This document shows, piece after piece, positions 11,471-23,900 of a stretch of 64,000 nucleotides of DNA (positions are counted from its first letter, which is position 1; every line of letters starts with the position of its first letter). The DNA lies in assembly GCA_001574975.1 (NCBI GenBank), contig KQ965826.1, forward strand, positions 1 to 64,000, in the 5' to 3' direction. The position numbers and the translations under genes are program-made. This DNA comes from Gonapodya prolifera JEL478. Its lineage: Eukaryota > Monoblepharomycota > Monoblepharidomycetes > Monoblepharidales > Gonapodyaceae. The notes beneath the pieces are model-generated. The model had not been told where the DNA came from. It worked only from the letters and a program-made list of their open reading frames with translations, and did no database searches.

Positions 11471-13091
11471 ATGACAGCAGACGACGATTCCTTCTCGTCT
11501 CTCCCTCTCCCTCTGCTGCTGCTGTCTGAGGCGTCAACTGCACTCGCAACGGCATTCTGCGTGGCGCCCTTCGTCACAGTTATCGACAGGGCAATGTGAG
11601 TCAATCACTTACAGCAATCCTCGGGGGGTGCGATCGCTACTTTACTCACCTCTCTACTCTCCTACTATCGATCCCATCCCGGCTTACCCCGAACTACTCC
11701 CCCTGCGACCCCCACCAGCATCCAAAACGCTGCAGGCACCTCACAGCTCTGGCCAGCCATCAAGACCGGCGCGAGAGAGATTCTGTTAAGACCATGGAAT
11801 GGAATGATAAGGAATCCTGTCTTTTTGCTCATGTGGATGGTTTATGGTGGAACGTGAGTTTCGTTGGGGGTCGATATCGGGGGGATATTGTTGCCGGGCA
11901 GTCGACTGCAAGCCATAAAGGTGGTTGAGTCGGTGGGTAGGAGAGAGGGGCCGTGTTGGAATTAGGCTTATGGCTGGGGGCGACAGCGGAAGGGGTGGAA
12001 GTGACGTGAATGAATGGGGCGACCACAAAACCCAGCGTCTCACGTCGCTCCAAACACGTCTCGTACTCTCCCTCTCCCACGCCAGCTACGTCACCGCAAA
12101 CACCATCGAAGTCCTGTCCCGCCGCGCGAAGCGGGACTTTGTGTACCCCAAATTCATCGGCACCAGCGTCACGAACATTGTTTTGAGTACCGTCAAGGAT
12201 AGGGCGTACACACGGATATTGTGAGTGCTGGACTGGTGGGCGGGTGGGCGGGTGGTGTGGTAGCAGGGTGGCGGGATGTGATGTGGTGTGCTGACCATCT
12301 CGTGTCTGACTCTGACATTTCTAGTGGCAAAGTGGCGCCAAAAGCCCTTCCACTGTACACGTACGGGCTGTTCTGGACGAGGGATGCGATGACCATGGCT
12401 GCCGCGTGAGTACTTTCTATTCCTCAAGTTCGCGATTCTTCAAGGCGCGAGGGTGTGGGGGCGGGATTGAGTGGTCACTAAATTAGGAGCAAAGGAAGAA
12501 TTGCATCGTGGGATGTGATGGGGATATGGCGATTGAGGTGGAGGAAACGGAACTGGAGGAAGTGCAGCTGTGGATTGGTGCGATGACGGTTTGGAGGGAT
12601 GGTCGAGCGAGATAGAAGGACAGGAAGGCAACAAGAAATTTTTGTCTTTGGAATCGTCACACACCCACCGTCCCTCCTTCCCCCCACCCCCCCCGCAAAG
12701 CTTCACCCTCCCCTCCCCCCTCGCCCACCACCTAAACGCCCACCTCTCCATCCCACTCTCTTCCGCCCAAACCCTCTCCCAACTCCTCCTTCCCTGCTCC
12801 ATCCAGCTCCTATCCACGCCCATCCACCTTGCGGCTCTGGACACGTACAACCGGCCTGACGCAACGCTGGGGCAGAGGTGGGGGCAAGTGAGGAGGGAGT
12901 ATGCCAAGAGCGTGGCGGCGAGAATGGCGAGGATGTTGCCCGCGCTTGGGGTCGGGGGGGTGCTTAATGGGTGGTTGAGGGAGAGGACGAGGATGGGCGT
13001 GGAGAGGGGGTGGGAGGAGTGGAACAGGGGGTGGGGGTGGAAGAGGGCGGGTGCTGATGGGGTGGGAGCGGTTGTGAAGGCGGAGTTGTGA
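11471..13091 (+). CDS. Conserved fungal mitochondrial-type membrane protein
   Basis: Five exons: 11471-11595, 11719-11853, 12086-12220, 12325-12405, 12701-13091, giving 288 residues. All four introns are phase 2 and all junctions keep the frame. The sequence resembles a fungal family of about 300 residues, best remembered as mitochondrial membrane proteins without assigned function. Family-like blocks in order are TALATAFCVAPFVTVIDRA, AREILLRPW, a YPKFIGTSVTNIVL segment, FWTRDAMTMAA, STPIHLAALDTYNR and a C-terminal SVAARMARMLPALGVGGVLN. Several segments are hydrophobic enough to span a membrane. I cannot name a reaction. The start is the first ATG in frame; upstream frame codons lack ATG. Confidence 0.75.
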
Positions 13092-13493
13092 TGGGGGCCG
13101 GGTTCAGGTTCAGTGCAGCAGAGTCGAGGTGGTTGCTGGCGTCGGGGCTGGCCGGGCGCAAGGTCGGCGAGTGAGACGGGTTCACAGAGGCATTTTTCGT
13201 TTACTTTTTTATTTTGCATGGCATGCCACGAGTATTTATGTTTGGAAAAAGCTTAGACACGGTTTGTAGCGAATACATAGATTGAGAAGGAGTCAAGGTG
13301 CAGGTGTGGACGGGAACGTTGGCTCACTTCTGTCAAAAAACATTGGAACATATTACATGCAAATGTGAAATGACTGTACAATCTGCAATCTTGATTTCAA
13401 TTTGGTATCTGCCTGAGTTTGAATCATAAAGAATCCCGGCTTTCCACACTGGTCGTACTCCTCCCCCCCCGCCCCCCCCAACCCTTCACACCC
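13092..13493. other. Convergent intergenic region
   Basis: Lies between the stops of the five-exon gene and MED31. It holds AT-rich stretches near 13195-13260 and 13340-13430, suitable for 3' ends, but no gene. Confidence 0.5.
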
Positions 13494-14158
13494 TCACTTC
13501 TTGACCACACCGCCACTCGCACTCCCCATCCCCGCCGCCACAAGCGGTGCTCCATCCCTCTCGGCCAACCAATGCAACCTCCCCCGCTCGCCAAACCACT
13601 CCGACCAGTCGCCCTGCGCCGCGCTGTCTCTGAATGCGGGCTCTTGGAGGAAGTCGAGGGTGGGGAGGGCGTATGGGTATCTTTTGCGTGGAGAGGTGGA
13701 CGGTGTATGAGGGTGTATGAGGGGGAACACCGATGTGTAATGTGAGTGGTGGAGAGGTGGAGAGGTGGGAACTGGATGACGAGTGGAGGTGTGGAGGACT
13801 CACGTGATGTATTTTACGTACTCGGGCTGTGGGAGAAAAGGTATCACTCCTCAGCATACGACTTCTTTCTTCAATTGTCAGCGGCCAAGACTCACTCGTT
13901 TCCAGTAGAGCAGGTACTTGAGGTAATTCACGAACGCCTTTTCACGAAAGTATGGCTGCTGCGCGACGTCTTGCGTTCCCACCATCGTCAGAAATGTCCC
14001 TCACGACGAAGCGAGTAGCAAATCCACCCACGTCTGAGATACTTTGGATTGGCCAGCATCTGGACAAACTCAAGCTCGAGCGTGAACCGCACGCTGGCTG
14101 CCGCATCGGACTCGCGCGGTGGCGGTGGTGGCGTGGCTGCATCCGTGTACCTCTCCAT
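13494..14158 (-). CDS. MED31: Mediator complex subunit 31 (MED31/SOH1)
   Basis: Exons, in transcript order: 14158-14032, 13969-13896, 13826-13804, 13680-13494, giving 136 residues. The third exon is only 23 bases. Every phase closes. The product carries the MED31 core: FVQMLANPKYL, then YFREKAFVNYLKYLLYW, PEYVKYITYPYALPTLDFL and a final FGERGRLHWL. MED31 is part of the Mediator middle module, which connects transcription factors to RNA polymerase II. The usual length is 120-150 residues, so this looks complete, with a short Pro-rich N-terminus and a small Gly/Ala-rich tail. It is head-to-head with RPC7, with 97 bases between the start codons, so the two probably share a promoter. A weaker donor in intron 1 (GTGGGT) is the only irregular splice site. 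Confidence 0.92.
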
Positions 14159-14255
14159 CGTTTAGAGAAGTGGAGAACGCTCTCGTTCTCCGTCCGCAGC
14201 AACACCAACCAATTCTCTTTCTTCTCTTTCTCTTGCTCCCCCCGTCGCTTCACCA
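14159..14255. promoter_or_regulatory. Bidirectional promoter of MED31 and RPC7
   Basis: Only 97 bases separate the two divergent start codons. The stretch contains a TC-rich run (TTCTCTTTCTTCTCTTTCTC) just before the RPC7 ATG, as is common in fungal core promoters. Both products serve nuclear transcription, so shared control is plausible but inferred. Confidence 0.5.
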
Positions 14256-15278
14256 ATGTCACGCGGCGGCGGACGCGGCCGAGGCGGCGGATCGCGCGGG
14301 CTGTCGTCGCTCGCAAAGTTCCCCGGAATGGGCGGCGAGCAGGGCACCACAAATCTCATATTCACGGACCCGACGGAGGGGCAGCCGGTGCGTTCGACCT
14401 GTTGCCGTGCGGTGCGAGGAAGGAGCGGGGCGGAGCGAGAAGGAGAGACTGACACCGTGTTGTTTGGACAGCAAATCGACATCTCGAATCCGTTGGAAAT
14501 GACTCCCCACTTGGCAGAGTGTGTCAAGGTGGCCAGAAGGTTGAGACTCGCCATGCGCAAGTCGCCCTACTATATCGAGCCCGTGGAGCAGAAGAAGTCG
14601 AGTGCGTTGGCGGGTGGCGCAGTGCGGGGGTTTGTTGTTGATTGGGCTGATGCGAATCCCGAATGTGAAGGCTTGAAAGACGAAGCACCCAAACCTCCTC
14701 CACCCGCGAAACTATCCTCCATTCCAACGGGTACTTGCTCTCTCTCTTCTCCCTTCTTCTTCCTTCAGCTCCCTTCCAACCCACTCACCACACCCCCCTG
14801 CTCCCCCGCGCGCAGACCTCTCCTTATTCCCCGAAGAACTGCACCAAGTCCACGACCCATCCAAACGCGCAGAGGCCGTCCGGAAGGCAAAGATGGCAAA
14901 GATGACGCAGGAGGAGCTGGCGGCGTTTACGGCGCGGTTTGAGGGTGTGGAGGGGGATGATAAGGTGTGTTGGTGAGAGGGGGTGGGGAGGGGGCGTTTC
15001 GAGCAACGGAAGAGCGAGTAGTCCGGCCGGAGCGAGCAACGGAAGCGGAGGGAGGGTCCCGAGGCCTCCGCCGGAGGCGAGTGACCCGCGGAGCGGAATG
15101 TTCCTCGCGGCGGAGCGAACCCGAGGCCCTGCGCGAAGCGAAGCGCGAATGACACAGCGCGAAGTGCATTCTCCCTTCGGACCGAGGAGTCCGCTGGAGG
15201 CGAGTGATTTGTACGCGAAGCACGAATGACTCAGCTCACGGAGTGGAACTCATGGGACCCACGTCTCACATCCCCCCC
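14256..15278 (+). CDS. RNA polymerase III subunit RPC7 (Rpc31), 3' end in gap
   Basis: Exons 14256-14387, 14472-14601, 14671-14730 and 14816-14964 join in frame. The start is Gly/Arg-rich (MSRGGGRGRGGGSRG), as in the Rpc31/POLR3G family. Next come a P-x-x-Y-I-like core (KSPYYIEPVEQK) and the family's LSLFPEELHQVHDP block. RPC7 belongs to the Pol III-specific trimer with RPC3 and RPC6, needed for initiation at tRNA and 5S genes. The family normally ends in a long Asp/Glu tail. That tail is not visible: exon 4 ends at a GTGTGT donor at 14965, and the N run from 15279 follows after GC-rich repeats, so the last exon probably lies in the gap. The end coordinate given is only the gap border. Confidence 0.8.
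14995..15240. repeat. GC-rich short-repeat cluster
   Basis: Short GC-rich units recur: GAGCAACGGAAG at 15001-15012 and 15034-15045, GGAGGCGAGTGA twice, and several GCGAAGCGAAGCG-like strings. Many are near-palindromic. The cluster runs up to the N gap, so repeats of this type probably caused the gap. It looks like a family of short GC elements. Confidence 0.6.
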
Positions 15279-15710
15279 NNNNNNNNNNNNNNNNNNNNNN
15301 NNNNNNNNNNNNNNNNNNNNNNNNNNNNNNNNNNNNNNNNNNNNNNNNNNNNNNNNNNNNNNNNNNNNNNNNNNNNNNNNNNNNNNNNNNNNNNNNNNNN
15401 NNNNNNNNNNNNNNNNNNNNNNNNNNNNNNNNNNNNNNNNNNNNNNNNNNNNNNNNNNNNNNNNNNNNNNNNNNNNNNNNNNNNNNNNNNNNNNNNNNNN
15501 NNNNNNNNNNNNNNNNNNNNNNNNNNNNNNNNNNNNNNNNNNNNNNNNNNNNNNNNNNNNNNNNNNNNNNNNNNNNNNNNNNNNNNNNNNNNNNNNNNNN
15601 NNNNNNNNNNNNNNNNNNNNNNNNNNNNNNNNNNNNNNNNNNNNNNNNNNNNNNNNNNNNNNNNNNNNNNNNNNNNNNNNNNNNNNNNNNNNNNNNNNNN
15701 NNNNNNNNNN
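15279..15710. other. Assembly gap (N)
   Basis: A run of 432 N. Long apparent frames that cross it are artefacts. It probably hides the acidic C-terminus of RPC7. Confidence 0.99.
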
Positions 15711-16760
15711 GGGGAGTGTGCGGGGCGTGTGAGGAGGTGGGAGGACGGAGGACGTAACAAACAGCAACAAAAGGTCTCCTATCTGCTCCCGGACCCGAAC
15801 CCGGAGATATGTGTGGACTTGTGCAAGCCGCGGCAGGATGTGACGAGTGGTACTGAGTGGTTCTGACGGCTTGTTTCTCCCGCACACCCCTATCCCCACC
15901 CCCAACTGCGACGTGGTGTAGATATTGGCGGTGGTGAGCGAGATGAATAGATGGGGTCGGGAGGGTGGGTTATGGCGGGTATCTATGGGGTGAGTTGTGG
16001 GCGGGGGGTTGGTCGGTCGGGGCAGCGTGTGCGGTGCTGATGAGTGGTGATGTTGTTTGGGAACAGGGTGGGTTAGCTCAAGGGGTGGGACGGGGATGCA
16101 GAGTGGAACTGGCCGGCCCGTGGGAACTTGTATGTAGGACGAATGGTGTAGGACTTCGACGTAACGAAGAGGCGACATACTGGCGTACTGGGGTAGGCTG
16201 GTCTGAGCGCGAGTTCGATTTGAGTTGGGCGGTGCGGGACAGTGAGCGGTCATTGTGACGGCTTTTGTACATACATGAATAATACTAAATACCAGCACTG
16301 CACTAAGATTGGGTCGACTTCCTTGCCGCCGGGGACTCGTCAGGGTGGGTTTTGGTGTGGAACTAAGTGCAGGTCCTGCGGGAACGGAATGGGCTTTTCA
16401 CTTGCTCTAAGTTGCACGTTGCAAGTACCCAAAGATTTCGCTGGAGCAGAAAACGTTTGCCCGAACATGAAAAGAATAATAATAGGCGGACTATCAACTT
16501 CCATGCGTCCAGGCAGTGGGAGGCAAGTTTCGGTTCTCTCGGGTGACACTCTTCGAGAGGAATTATTCTCCATCTGACACACCCAGCATTGTTCTCCAGC
16601 CGACACCGTGTGCCGACGGTATTTAATTGAGTGCGATCCACCAAATGACCGCCGCAGCTCTGCACTCTACGTGGAAATGGTCTCGTCTGAGCGTGTGGAA
16701 CCCCGCGTTTGAATCAGTGAGTCCGCAATCCGTCCGAATTCGCGTGATGTGGCATCCACT
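15711..16760. other. Intergenic stretch without recognisable gene
   Basis: Only short frames of unbiased composition are present on both strands. A tRNA A-box-like TTAGCTCAAGG near 16073 has no B box after it. Confidence 0.4.
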
Positions 16761-16769
16761 TACACCTTA

Positions 16770-17491
16770 CCATCGTTAAAAGTCGGCGGTGGGATCACAG
16801 GAATCATCACCGCGCTATTCCTTCGGGAAAAGCTCGGGGTGATTAACATCATCGCGATCGAAAGGAATCCGGGTGCGTGGTCGATTGGTGTGGTTCATGT
16901 ACGCGTTGCGCTTATTTAAGTGCATCTGCCGATTTCCAGAGTTTGGGGGAACATGGTGTGAGTGTTGCGGACCGGCTGGACGGATGCAATGAGATCTAGA
17001 AGCGGAACAAACATCAGTCGAGAACTCGTACCCCGGACTCTCTTGTGACATTACTGGTAAGCTTACTTTGACGCAGCTGGCTGTGTTCACAATTTTAACG
17101 ACGAACCTCTCCTCTCGCCCCTCATCTTTGCTCACAGCTCTATTCTGTGAGGATTTGGAAGTTCAAGGCACAAAGAAGCATCCTCCGACCTCATAACTCT
17201 ACTTTTCTCATTCGTTCTTCGTCATTTCTCTTTCGCAATGAACCAAAACTGGAGTGTTCCTTATCCCAGTCGCGACGAGCTGCTCAAGTACATCCTGGAC
17301 GTGGTTGATCGTTTCGACATCGAAGGATGTACCGCCTCAACTGCGCTGCAACGCGCGGCGTGTGGGACGAAGAACGGGGCGTCTGGACCGTCTACTACAG
17401 GGATCTCTCGAAGATCAAGCCAGTTTCCGAGGAAGTAAAGAAAGCGAGCTTGCTTCAGTTTCCCGACTGGGTGCGCCATAGGAGGACATAG
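16770..17491 (+). pseudogene. Relic of a flavin (Baeyer-Villiger type) monooxygenase
   Basis: Two parts of the family are visible. Near 16777-16875 a frame reads GGGITGIITALFLREKLG and IAIERNPGAW, the FAD-binding Gly-rich loop and the acidic strand end typical of these enzymes. At about 17190-17491 the frame reads NQNWSVPYPSRDELLKYI and, after one frame change near 17350, VWDEERGVWTVYYRD, as in the 4-hydroxyacetophenone monooxygenase type. The NADP-binding half and the C-terminus are missing: the product stops at TAG about 17490, at roughly half the family length. Introns in the middle cannot be excluded, but the shortening and frame change mark a dead gene. Confidence 0.65.
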
Positions 17492-17567
17492 TACATAAGA
17501 TCGAGTATTTACTCGTGCACTGCTATCGCATTCTGATTTCGCCGCGTTCTTTAATGATAATGTGGTT

Positions 17568-17762
17568 GCCTCGGATGACGCTCTTCCTCCTCGTCCTCGT
17601 CCTCATCATCAACCATCTCCACGTCCTTTCTGGTACAAGCCCCAGCAAATAAGGCACGCCCTTTTCTGAAATCGTTGTTGACCTTTGCACCAGCATCCAG
17701 CAAGGCATGGATTGCATTTTGGTTCACCTTCCCTTGGTTGCTTCGGTCATTCTTTCATCCGT
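17568..17762 (-). pseudogene. Ankyrin gene fragment
   Basis: A minus-strand frame reads KVNQNAIHALLDAGAKVNND, the end of one ankyrin repeat and start of the next, then an acidic tail (DDEDEDEEE) and a stop. The frame is closed upstream by TGA near 17765 and no exon could be joined. It is a fragment of an ankyrin gene like the others in this window. Confidence 0.5.
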
Positions 17763-17954
17763 TGCCGCATGCGCAATGAAAAGAGACTAAATTCTCCAGG
17801 ATAATTGCACCGAGTATATCAGTAAGTACATACAACAATTAGAATTATGGAGACATGCAGACGTTCAGATAACGTTCCTGGTCGTCCCGGCCGACCACAT
17901 AATCCAGTCACTCGCATGGACTACGGCATTAAGCAGCTTCGATACTGACGACTT

Positions 17955-20900
17955 CTAGTTGGAGCTCAGTTGATACATTAGCTCTCGTAGTTTGTCGGCA
18001 GCTCCTGCGTGACCAAGCGATCCGGCGACTGAGGAAGAAAGCGCCTCTGTAAGAATCACAAACCAGTTACGAACAAAAACAAGCAATACAAACCTTTGTA
18101 TCCCTTCATTGCCTTCTGAAGGTCCTTCGCCACGCCATATCCCTTCTCATAACAGAACGCCAAATTGTATGCAGCCTTGTCGTGGCCAGACTCTCCAGCA
18201 GCTGCCCAATACCGTACAGCCTTCTCGTAGTTCCTGGGTGTGTATTCTCCGGTAAAGCAGAAAATACCCTAGTGAAGGCGCGTTTTGTGTGAGGTGACCA
18301 CGTTATTGGACTGAGGAACGTCACTTGTAACCCTCACCAGGTTGTACTGCGCATTGGCATTGCCTCCGTCAGCCGCCATTTTATAGGCCTCTATGGCCTT
18401 CTCCATGTTCTTTTCGGTGCCTTTTCCGTACTGGTAGCAATAGCCTAGGGTGAATGATTTGTGTTCGTGAAACCTTTTCGAGCTATTAGGCCGCACGGAA
18501 TAATGAGCGCCATACTCACCAACGTTGTTTTGTGCACCGGGGTGTCCTTGCATCGCTGCCTTGAGGTACCATTCGAAGGCCTTCGTGAACTCTCGTGTAC
18601 CTGCACGTTCGTTGCTACCGTAACCATAGCAAACACCGAGGTTGTAGCAAGCGTCAGCTGAAGTGCAGAAAACGTTCAGTATGTTTGTTTCGGACAATGA
18701 CGCTCTGCAAAGCCACGAATACTCACCATTGAGTTGATCGGCCGCTTTTGAGAACCTATTATCCAAGCAAAAGTTAGAGTTACAATTGCCTTCAAACGCT
18801 ATCACCTGATGGACGATGTGCACTCACCACACAACCGCCTTGTATGCATCCTTCTCCACGCCAATACCATGTTGGTAGCACACGCCAAGTGCATTCTGCG
18901 CCTGAGCATTCCCCTTCTCAGCTGCGAGCTTGTACCAACGGAAGGCACCCCTAGTATCCGCGTGTCCGTGGGCGACACCATATCCTCCTTCGAGCATTGC
19001 ACCGTACGAATACTGTGCACCAGTGTGTCCCTGGATCGCCGCCTTCTGGAACATTTCGAATGCCAGAGTGGAGTCGGGCTTGACGTATTGTTCGTACTGG
19101 TGAGGAACGTCCGTGTAAATTGTACCCAACTTGTACTGTGCGTCGGCACATCCCTGATCCGCAGCGAGGGCGAACCACTCAAGAGCTTTGCTGATGCTGG
19201 GACGTCCGCGGGGCAGGCCTTCACCACTCTCACAAAGCAGACCAGCGTTGTAAGCCGCCGAAGGGTCAACATCAGAGGTGTTCTCTGCGGCAAGTTCGAA
19301 GTATTGGTAAGCCCGGTGTTTGTCCCTGTCAAGGCCTGCATCCTCGAGGAACCAATAACCAAGACTGGATTGAGCAAAAGCATGTCCAAGATCAGATGCC
19401 CGCTCCCATGTTGCCTCCATCTTACGGAGGTCTTCTTCGTGACCCTCGCCGAGCTGTAAGCAGGCTCCAAGAGCGTACATTGCGTTTCTGTTACCCTTCT
19501 CGACGGCGTCCATGAACATGTAGCAGGCTTTCATCGGGTCCCGAGGCAAGCCAACGATTCCGTCAAAGTAAACCGATCCCAAGAGGTACAGCGCTTCGCT
19601 CTCTCCGACTTTCGCGAGCGCGGACATGTTCCACCACTCGAGGGCCTTTTCATAGCTCCTCGATACGCCATTTGCATTCCAGTAGCAGCTTCCGAGCGCG
19701 GTTTGAGCGAATGAATTTCCTGTTCTTGCCGCCGCGAAGTAGAGGTCGAATATTTTGGTAGGATCTATGGGCTCCGACGAGTCTGCTGCTCGAGTCAACT
19801 GCACGTATGCCGAGTAGAAGGCGGCCTCTGCGTTGAGTCTTTGGCCAGCAGCACCCCACCTGAAAATGATATCGTAATTTAGAGCAAGGAAAAGCGAAGT
19901 ACGGTCTCTCACACTCACCATTCCAAGACTTTGTCGAGAACGTTGGGTGAGCCCTTGTTGCTCAAGCCGTGACACACACCCAAGTTGAACATGGCGGTAG
20001 GACTTCCCTTCTTCGCTGCTACAACCCACATGTCGACCGCTTTCTGAACGTCCTTCTCGATGCCTGCGATACCTCTCGCGCTGAATAGAGCGAGGTTACA
20101 TTCGGCTTCCGCACTCCACATCTGTGATTGCCTCGCAATTGCTTTGTCGGATTGCTCCTCCACCGCAGCAGCGGCCATCTCCCAAAGGTCCCGCGCCGCC
20201 TTTTCAGATTTGTCCACCCCCGAACCAGAGAAATAGCAGCACCCAAGAGCGAACTGGGACAAGGAGTCCCCGTGCTCCGCCGCACGACGCCACCAGGTGG
20301 CAGCCTTTTCGGGGTCCTTTGCGAGCCCGATTCCAAAGTAGTGGCATCGAGCAATGTTGTGCTGAGCAATGGTAAGGCCATTCTCCGCAGCTCGTCGGTA
20401 CCACTCGGCGGCTTTGTTGGAGTCGCGGTTGACACCGAGCTCCAGCTCGTACATCGCCGCCAAGTCATTTTGAGCTTCCACGAGACCGTTGCCTTCGTCG
20501 GCAGCAAGAGTGAAGTACCGAACAGCCTCGTTGATGCTCTGAGGAATGCCGAGACCGCGCTCGTAGCAACGTGCCTGGTATAGCAATGGGGTTTGAGCTA
20601 ACAACATTCGAACACATCGGGTAGCAACACTCACCAAGGAGTACCATCCTTGTTTGACATTTTCCAAACTGGCCCTCCAGTACCAGTCTACGGCCCAGTT
20701 CACATCGCGCTCCACACCTTTACCGGACTCATAGCACCGGCCAATGTTCACGTACGCCATTCGGTTGCCTTTGAGTTGCCAAAAGTGAGAATGAAGTTCA
20801 AGTGAAGATGATTGTCGTGACACAAACCTCGGTGAACAGCATCGCGGTAGTATCGAAGCGCCAAGTCTTCATCCTCTTCGACCCCTAGACCGCTCTCGTA

Positions 20901-23900
20901 GATGACACCAAGGTTGTTCCAGGCCGAGGGGCATCCTACGAGTTTATCGTGTCAAATCTTCGGGACGTAGACATGGTTGTACCACAGGATGTCGCACTCA
21001 CCAAGCTCCGAAGCCCTTGTAATCAGTTCCAAAGCCTTCAGCTCGTTCTTCTCCAGTCCATAGAGGCCTTTGACATAGCAGCACCCCAAATAGTCGGTAG
21101 CTCGTGCATGACCCAACGAAACTGCAACTTGGAGGTACTCGACCGCCTTCGCGTGCGGGTCCTGGGCCTTGTCCGCTTTCGCCTTCTCCTGCGCGCGAGC
21201 AGCAGCGGTCGCCTTGGCGTCTGATTTCTGGGACCCCTTTTTCTTCCCGCGCTTGGAATTTCCGATCGGCATGTCTACCTCGAAGTTCACCGAAGGGACT
21301 TCCCGTACGGGGGGTGGGGCGATGATGAGTTGGCAGGCGGCACGGAAGTATTCCTCGGCGACTTTGAGCACGGCTTGGCGGATCTCCCGCTCTGTGGACC
21401 ACAATCGTCACAGTCATTATACAGTCAACCACTCACGAACCCAGTTTCGCTCACCTTTTTTGGAAGTGGATGGTTCCGCCCATGGATTCTCATCGAGTCC
21501 CTTCTCTTCAGTGGTGCCGTTAACCTTGGGCTCCTCCGCTTGACCCTCCTTCGGCGCCTCTTGCTCTCCCTTCTCTTCAACCGTCTCCTTGCTTTTACTG
21601 GCAGCGGAATCCTCCTTCGGTTTATCCTCGGCCTGCACAGTCTCCTCAGCCTTCTCTTCAGCCTCTTTCGTTTCCACTTTCTCCTCCGCCGCCTTGGGCT
21701 CAGCCACCTCTGCAGGCTTCTCCTCCACCTTCACATCGCCGTTCGTATCCTTCGCCGGGGCAGGAGCAGGAGAAGCCTCCTCCACCACCACCCCAGTCTC
21801 CGCAAACTTGACCAGCTCCGACAACTCAAACCCATCCGTCCTCGGAACAGAAGGCTCCTGGGGCTGCCCGGGCTTGCGCATGAACATGTCGAGTGTCGTG
21901 TCGAGCTGCGCGGGCAGGATCCCGGCAGACACGGGCCGGTTGGGGATCGTGGCGACTTGGTACGTGATGCGGTGCTGGTGGGTGATCCGACGGCGTGTTA
22001 GCACAGAAAAGAGGAGGGAATGAGGGGAAGATGGGAACGTACCTCGACTTCGCCGGATGGGTGGACAATGTATCGGTTGTCGTGGGAGTCTGGTGGCGGA
22101 AGGTGGCCGGAAGCGGAGGGCGGCGATTGAGCTCCCCTTATGGCAGCTTGGAGACTACAATCCACAGAAGCGAGAACTCACCGACGGACTTCATTTCCGG
22201 AATCGCAAACCGCCCTTTCTTCTTCGGCGGCGCTTCCTTTGGCGTGGTCTCGAGGGACTCGACGAAGGAAAACAAGAACGGTTGCGGGGGAGTTTGGCGG
22301 TAGATCTGGGTCAACGTTACGGTATCAAACCACTGCTCACGCATGCTCCACGTGCAACCCCAGAATCTTCAGCCGCCCCGGGGCGAAAACTCACCCGCGC
22401 AATCCTCTGCCCACCCCGCGCGACCATCTGCCGCCTCAACTCTTCCGCGACCGACCGCATGTACTTGACGTCGGCGAACTTGAGCTCCCACATTTCTTCC
22501 TCCTGCTCCTCCTCCTCCTCCTCCTCCTCCTCCTCTTCCTCCTGCTCTTCCTCCTCGTCCTCGTCCTCATCATCCTCGCCATCGTCGTCATCCTCATCCT
22601 TTTGTTTCTTCGCCTTTTTGGCCTTCTTCACCTTTTCCTTCTTGGCCTTCTCCTTTTTCACCTTCTTCCCCTTGCCCTCGACCTCACTCCCATCCCCATG
22701 CGCCATCGCCGGTCCCAGCGTCTTGGGCTGCCCCTCGTAATCCGTCTCAGCGGGGACTTCGATCCCGTTGCGCTGGATCCAGTCCACGGCAGAGTCCAGC
22801 AATGCGCCAGCGTTGCGAGCCCGCTGCATTACGGGGGATTGGAGGACCAGGGCGAAGTCGGCGATGCGCTGGGTCAGGGAGGTGAGTGAAGGGTGGAGGT
22901 GGGTGGGGTTGGGTTCCGCTGGGGTGGTTGGAGGCGGGGCGGGGAAGGGGCGGCGCTGGTTTTAAGAACAGGGTCGGGTAAGGGGGACACCGCAACACCG
23001 TGGCTCACTTGACACGCTGATGATCCCCCCGCGCCACTGGTACAGCGTGACGACAGACCCGTCCTCCAACGAGGCCTTATACTTGTCGCTGACGTCCTCG
23101 GACCCGTTGATGGCTTCGAGCTGGAACGCGAGGATCTCGAACAGGGCCCTGTAAACCAATGGCCGACGGTTAGTTATGGTGGTACTCGAACAAAAAGGAA
23201 GCAAAAAGGGGGAAACGCACCCAACGATCATGTCCAGGGGCTCTTTGAGAGCATTGCGGAGTTCCTGGGTGATTTCGGCCGCCTCGTCGAGGAAGGCGGT
23301 CAGGAGTTTCTGGACGGCAGTGGCGACGCGTTTGACGTCGGATTCGGTGGGAGAGTGGCGGTTTGCCGTGGCGAGGAGGATGCGGGAGCTGTCGGGGGGT
23401 TCAGTTGAGGAAGGGTTACGATGAGGCCGTTCAGAGTGCTGACCACTTACAGTCGTGTGGCCTTCTCCAAGTCAGGTAATGATATAATGACTTCTCGCTG
23501 CTCGTCAGTTTCGGCAACGAGGAGCTGTTTCTGTCTGTGGGACGTGACAACAATGTACTCGAGGTTGGTGGGGTTGTCCAGGTCGTCCAGGTCCAGGTCT
23601 CCCTCCTTGGAGTCTCCCGCATCGCTATTCAGGGCAGATCCACTCTTAATTTTACTCGGGGGGCCGTCTTGCGGAGTGAGGGGAAAGTCTGTGTCGAGAT
23701 CGTCGTCCATCATGCCCATCACGGAGCGCCCAAAACCGGCGTGTCCCTGTCCGGACCCGCCGGAGGGCTTGCTGTTGTTTCGCGCCCAAGGGTTGGCGTT
23801 CATGAGAGAGGGCGCGCCGGACGAGAAGGTGCCGTTGGTGGGTGATCCGTCCTCGGAACCGTCGGGGGAGTTGACGTCGAAGATGTCTGAAGAAGGCGTC

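Noticed and set aside
15790-15830. B-box-like string on the minus strand
   Set aside because: No A box and no stems at the required distance.
16065-16110. A-box-like TTAGCTCAAGGGG
   Set aside because: No B box or matching arms downstream.
15204-16298. Long open frames across 15279-15710
   Set aside because: They are open only because the N run contains no stop codons.
22500-22570. Trinucleotide-type repeat (TCC/CTC)n
   Set aside because: It codes for the Glu-rich tract of the Sel1 protein in frame; it is not an independent element.
22057-22889. Long plus frames with Ser/Leu runs opposite the Sel1 gene
   Set aside because: Shadow frames of the Glu-rich exon on the minus strand.
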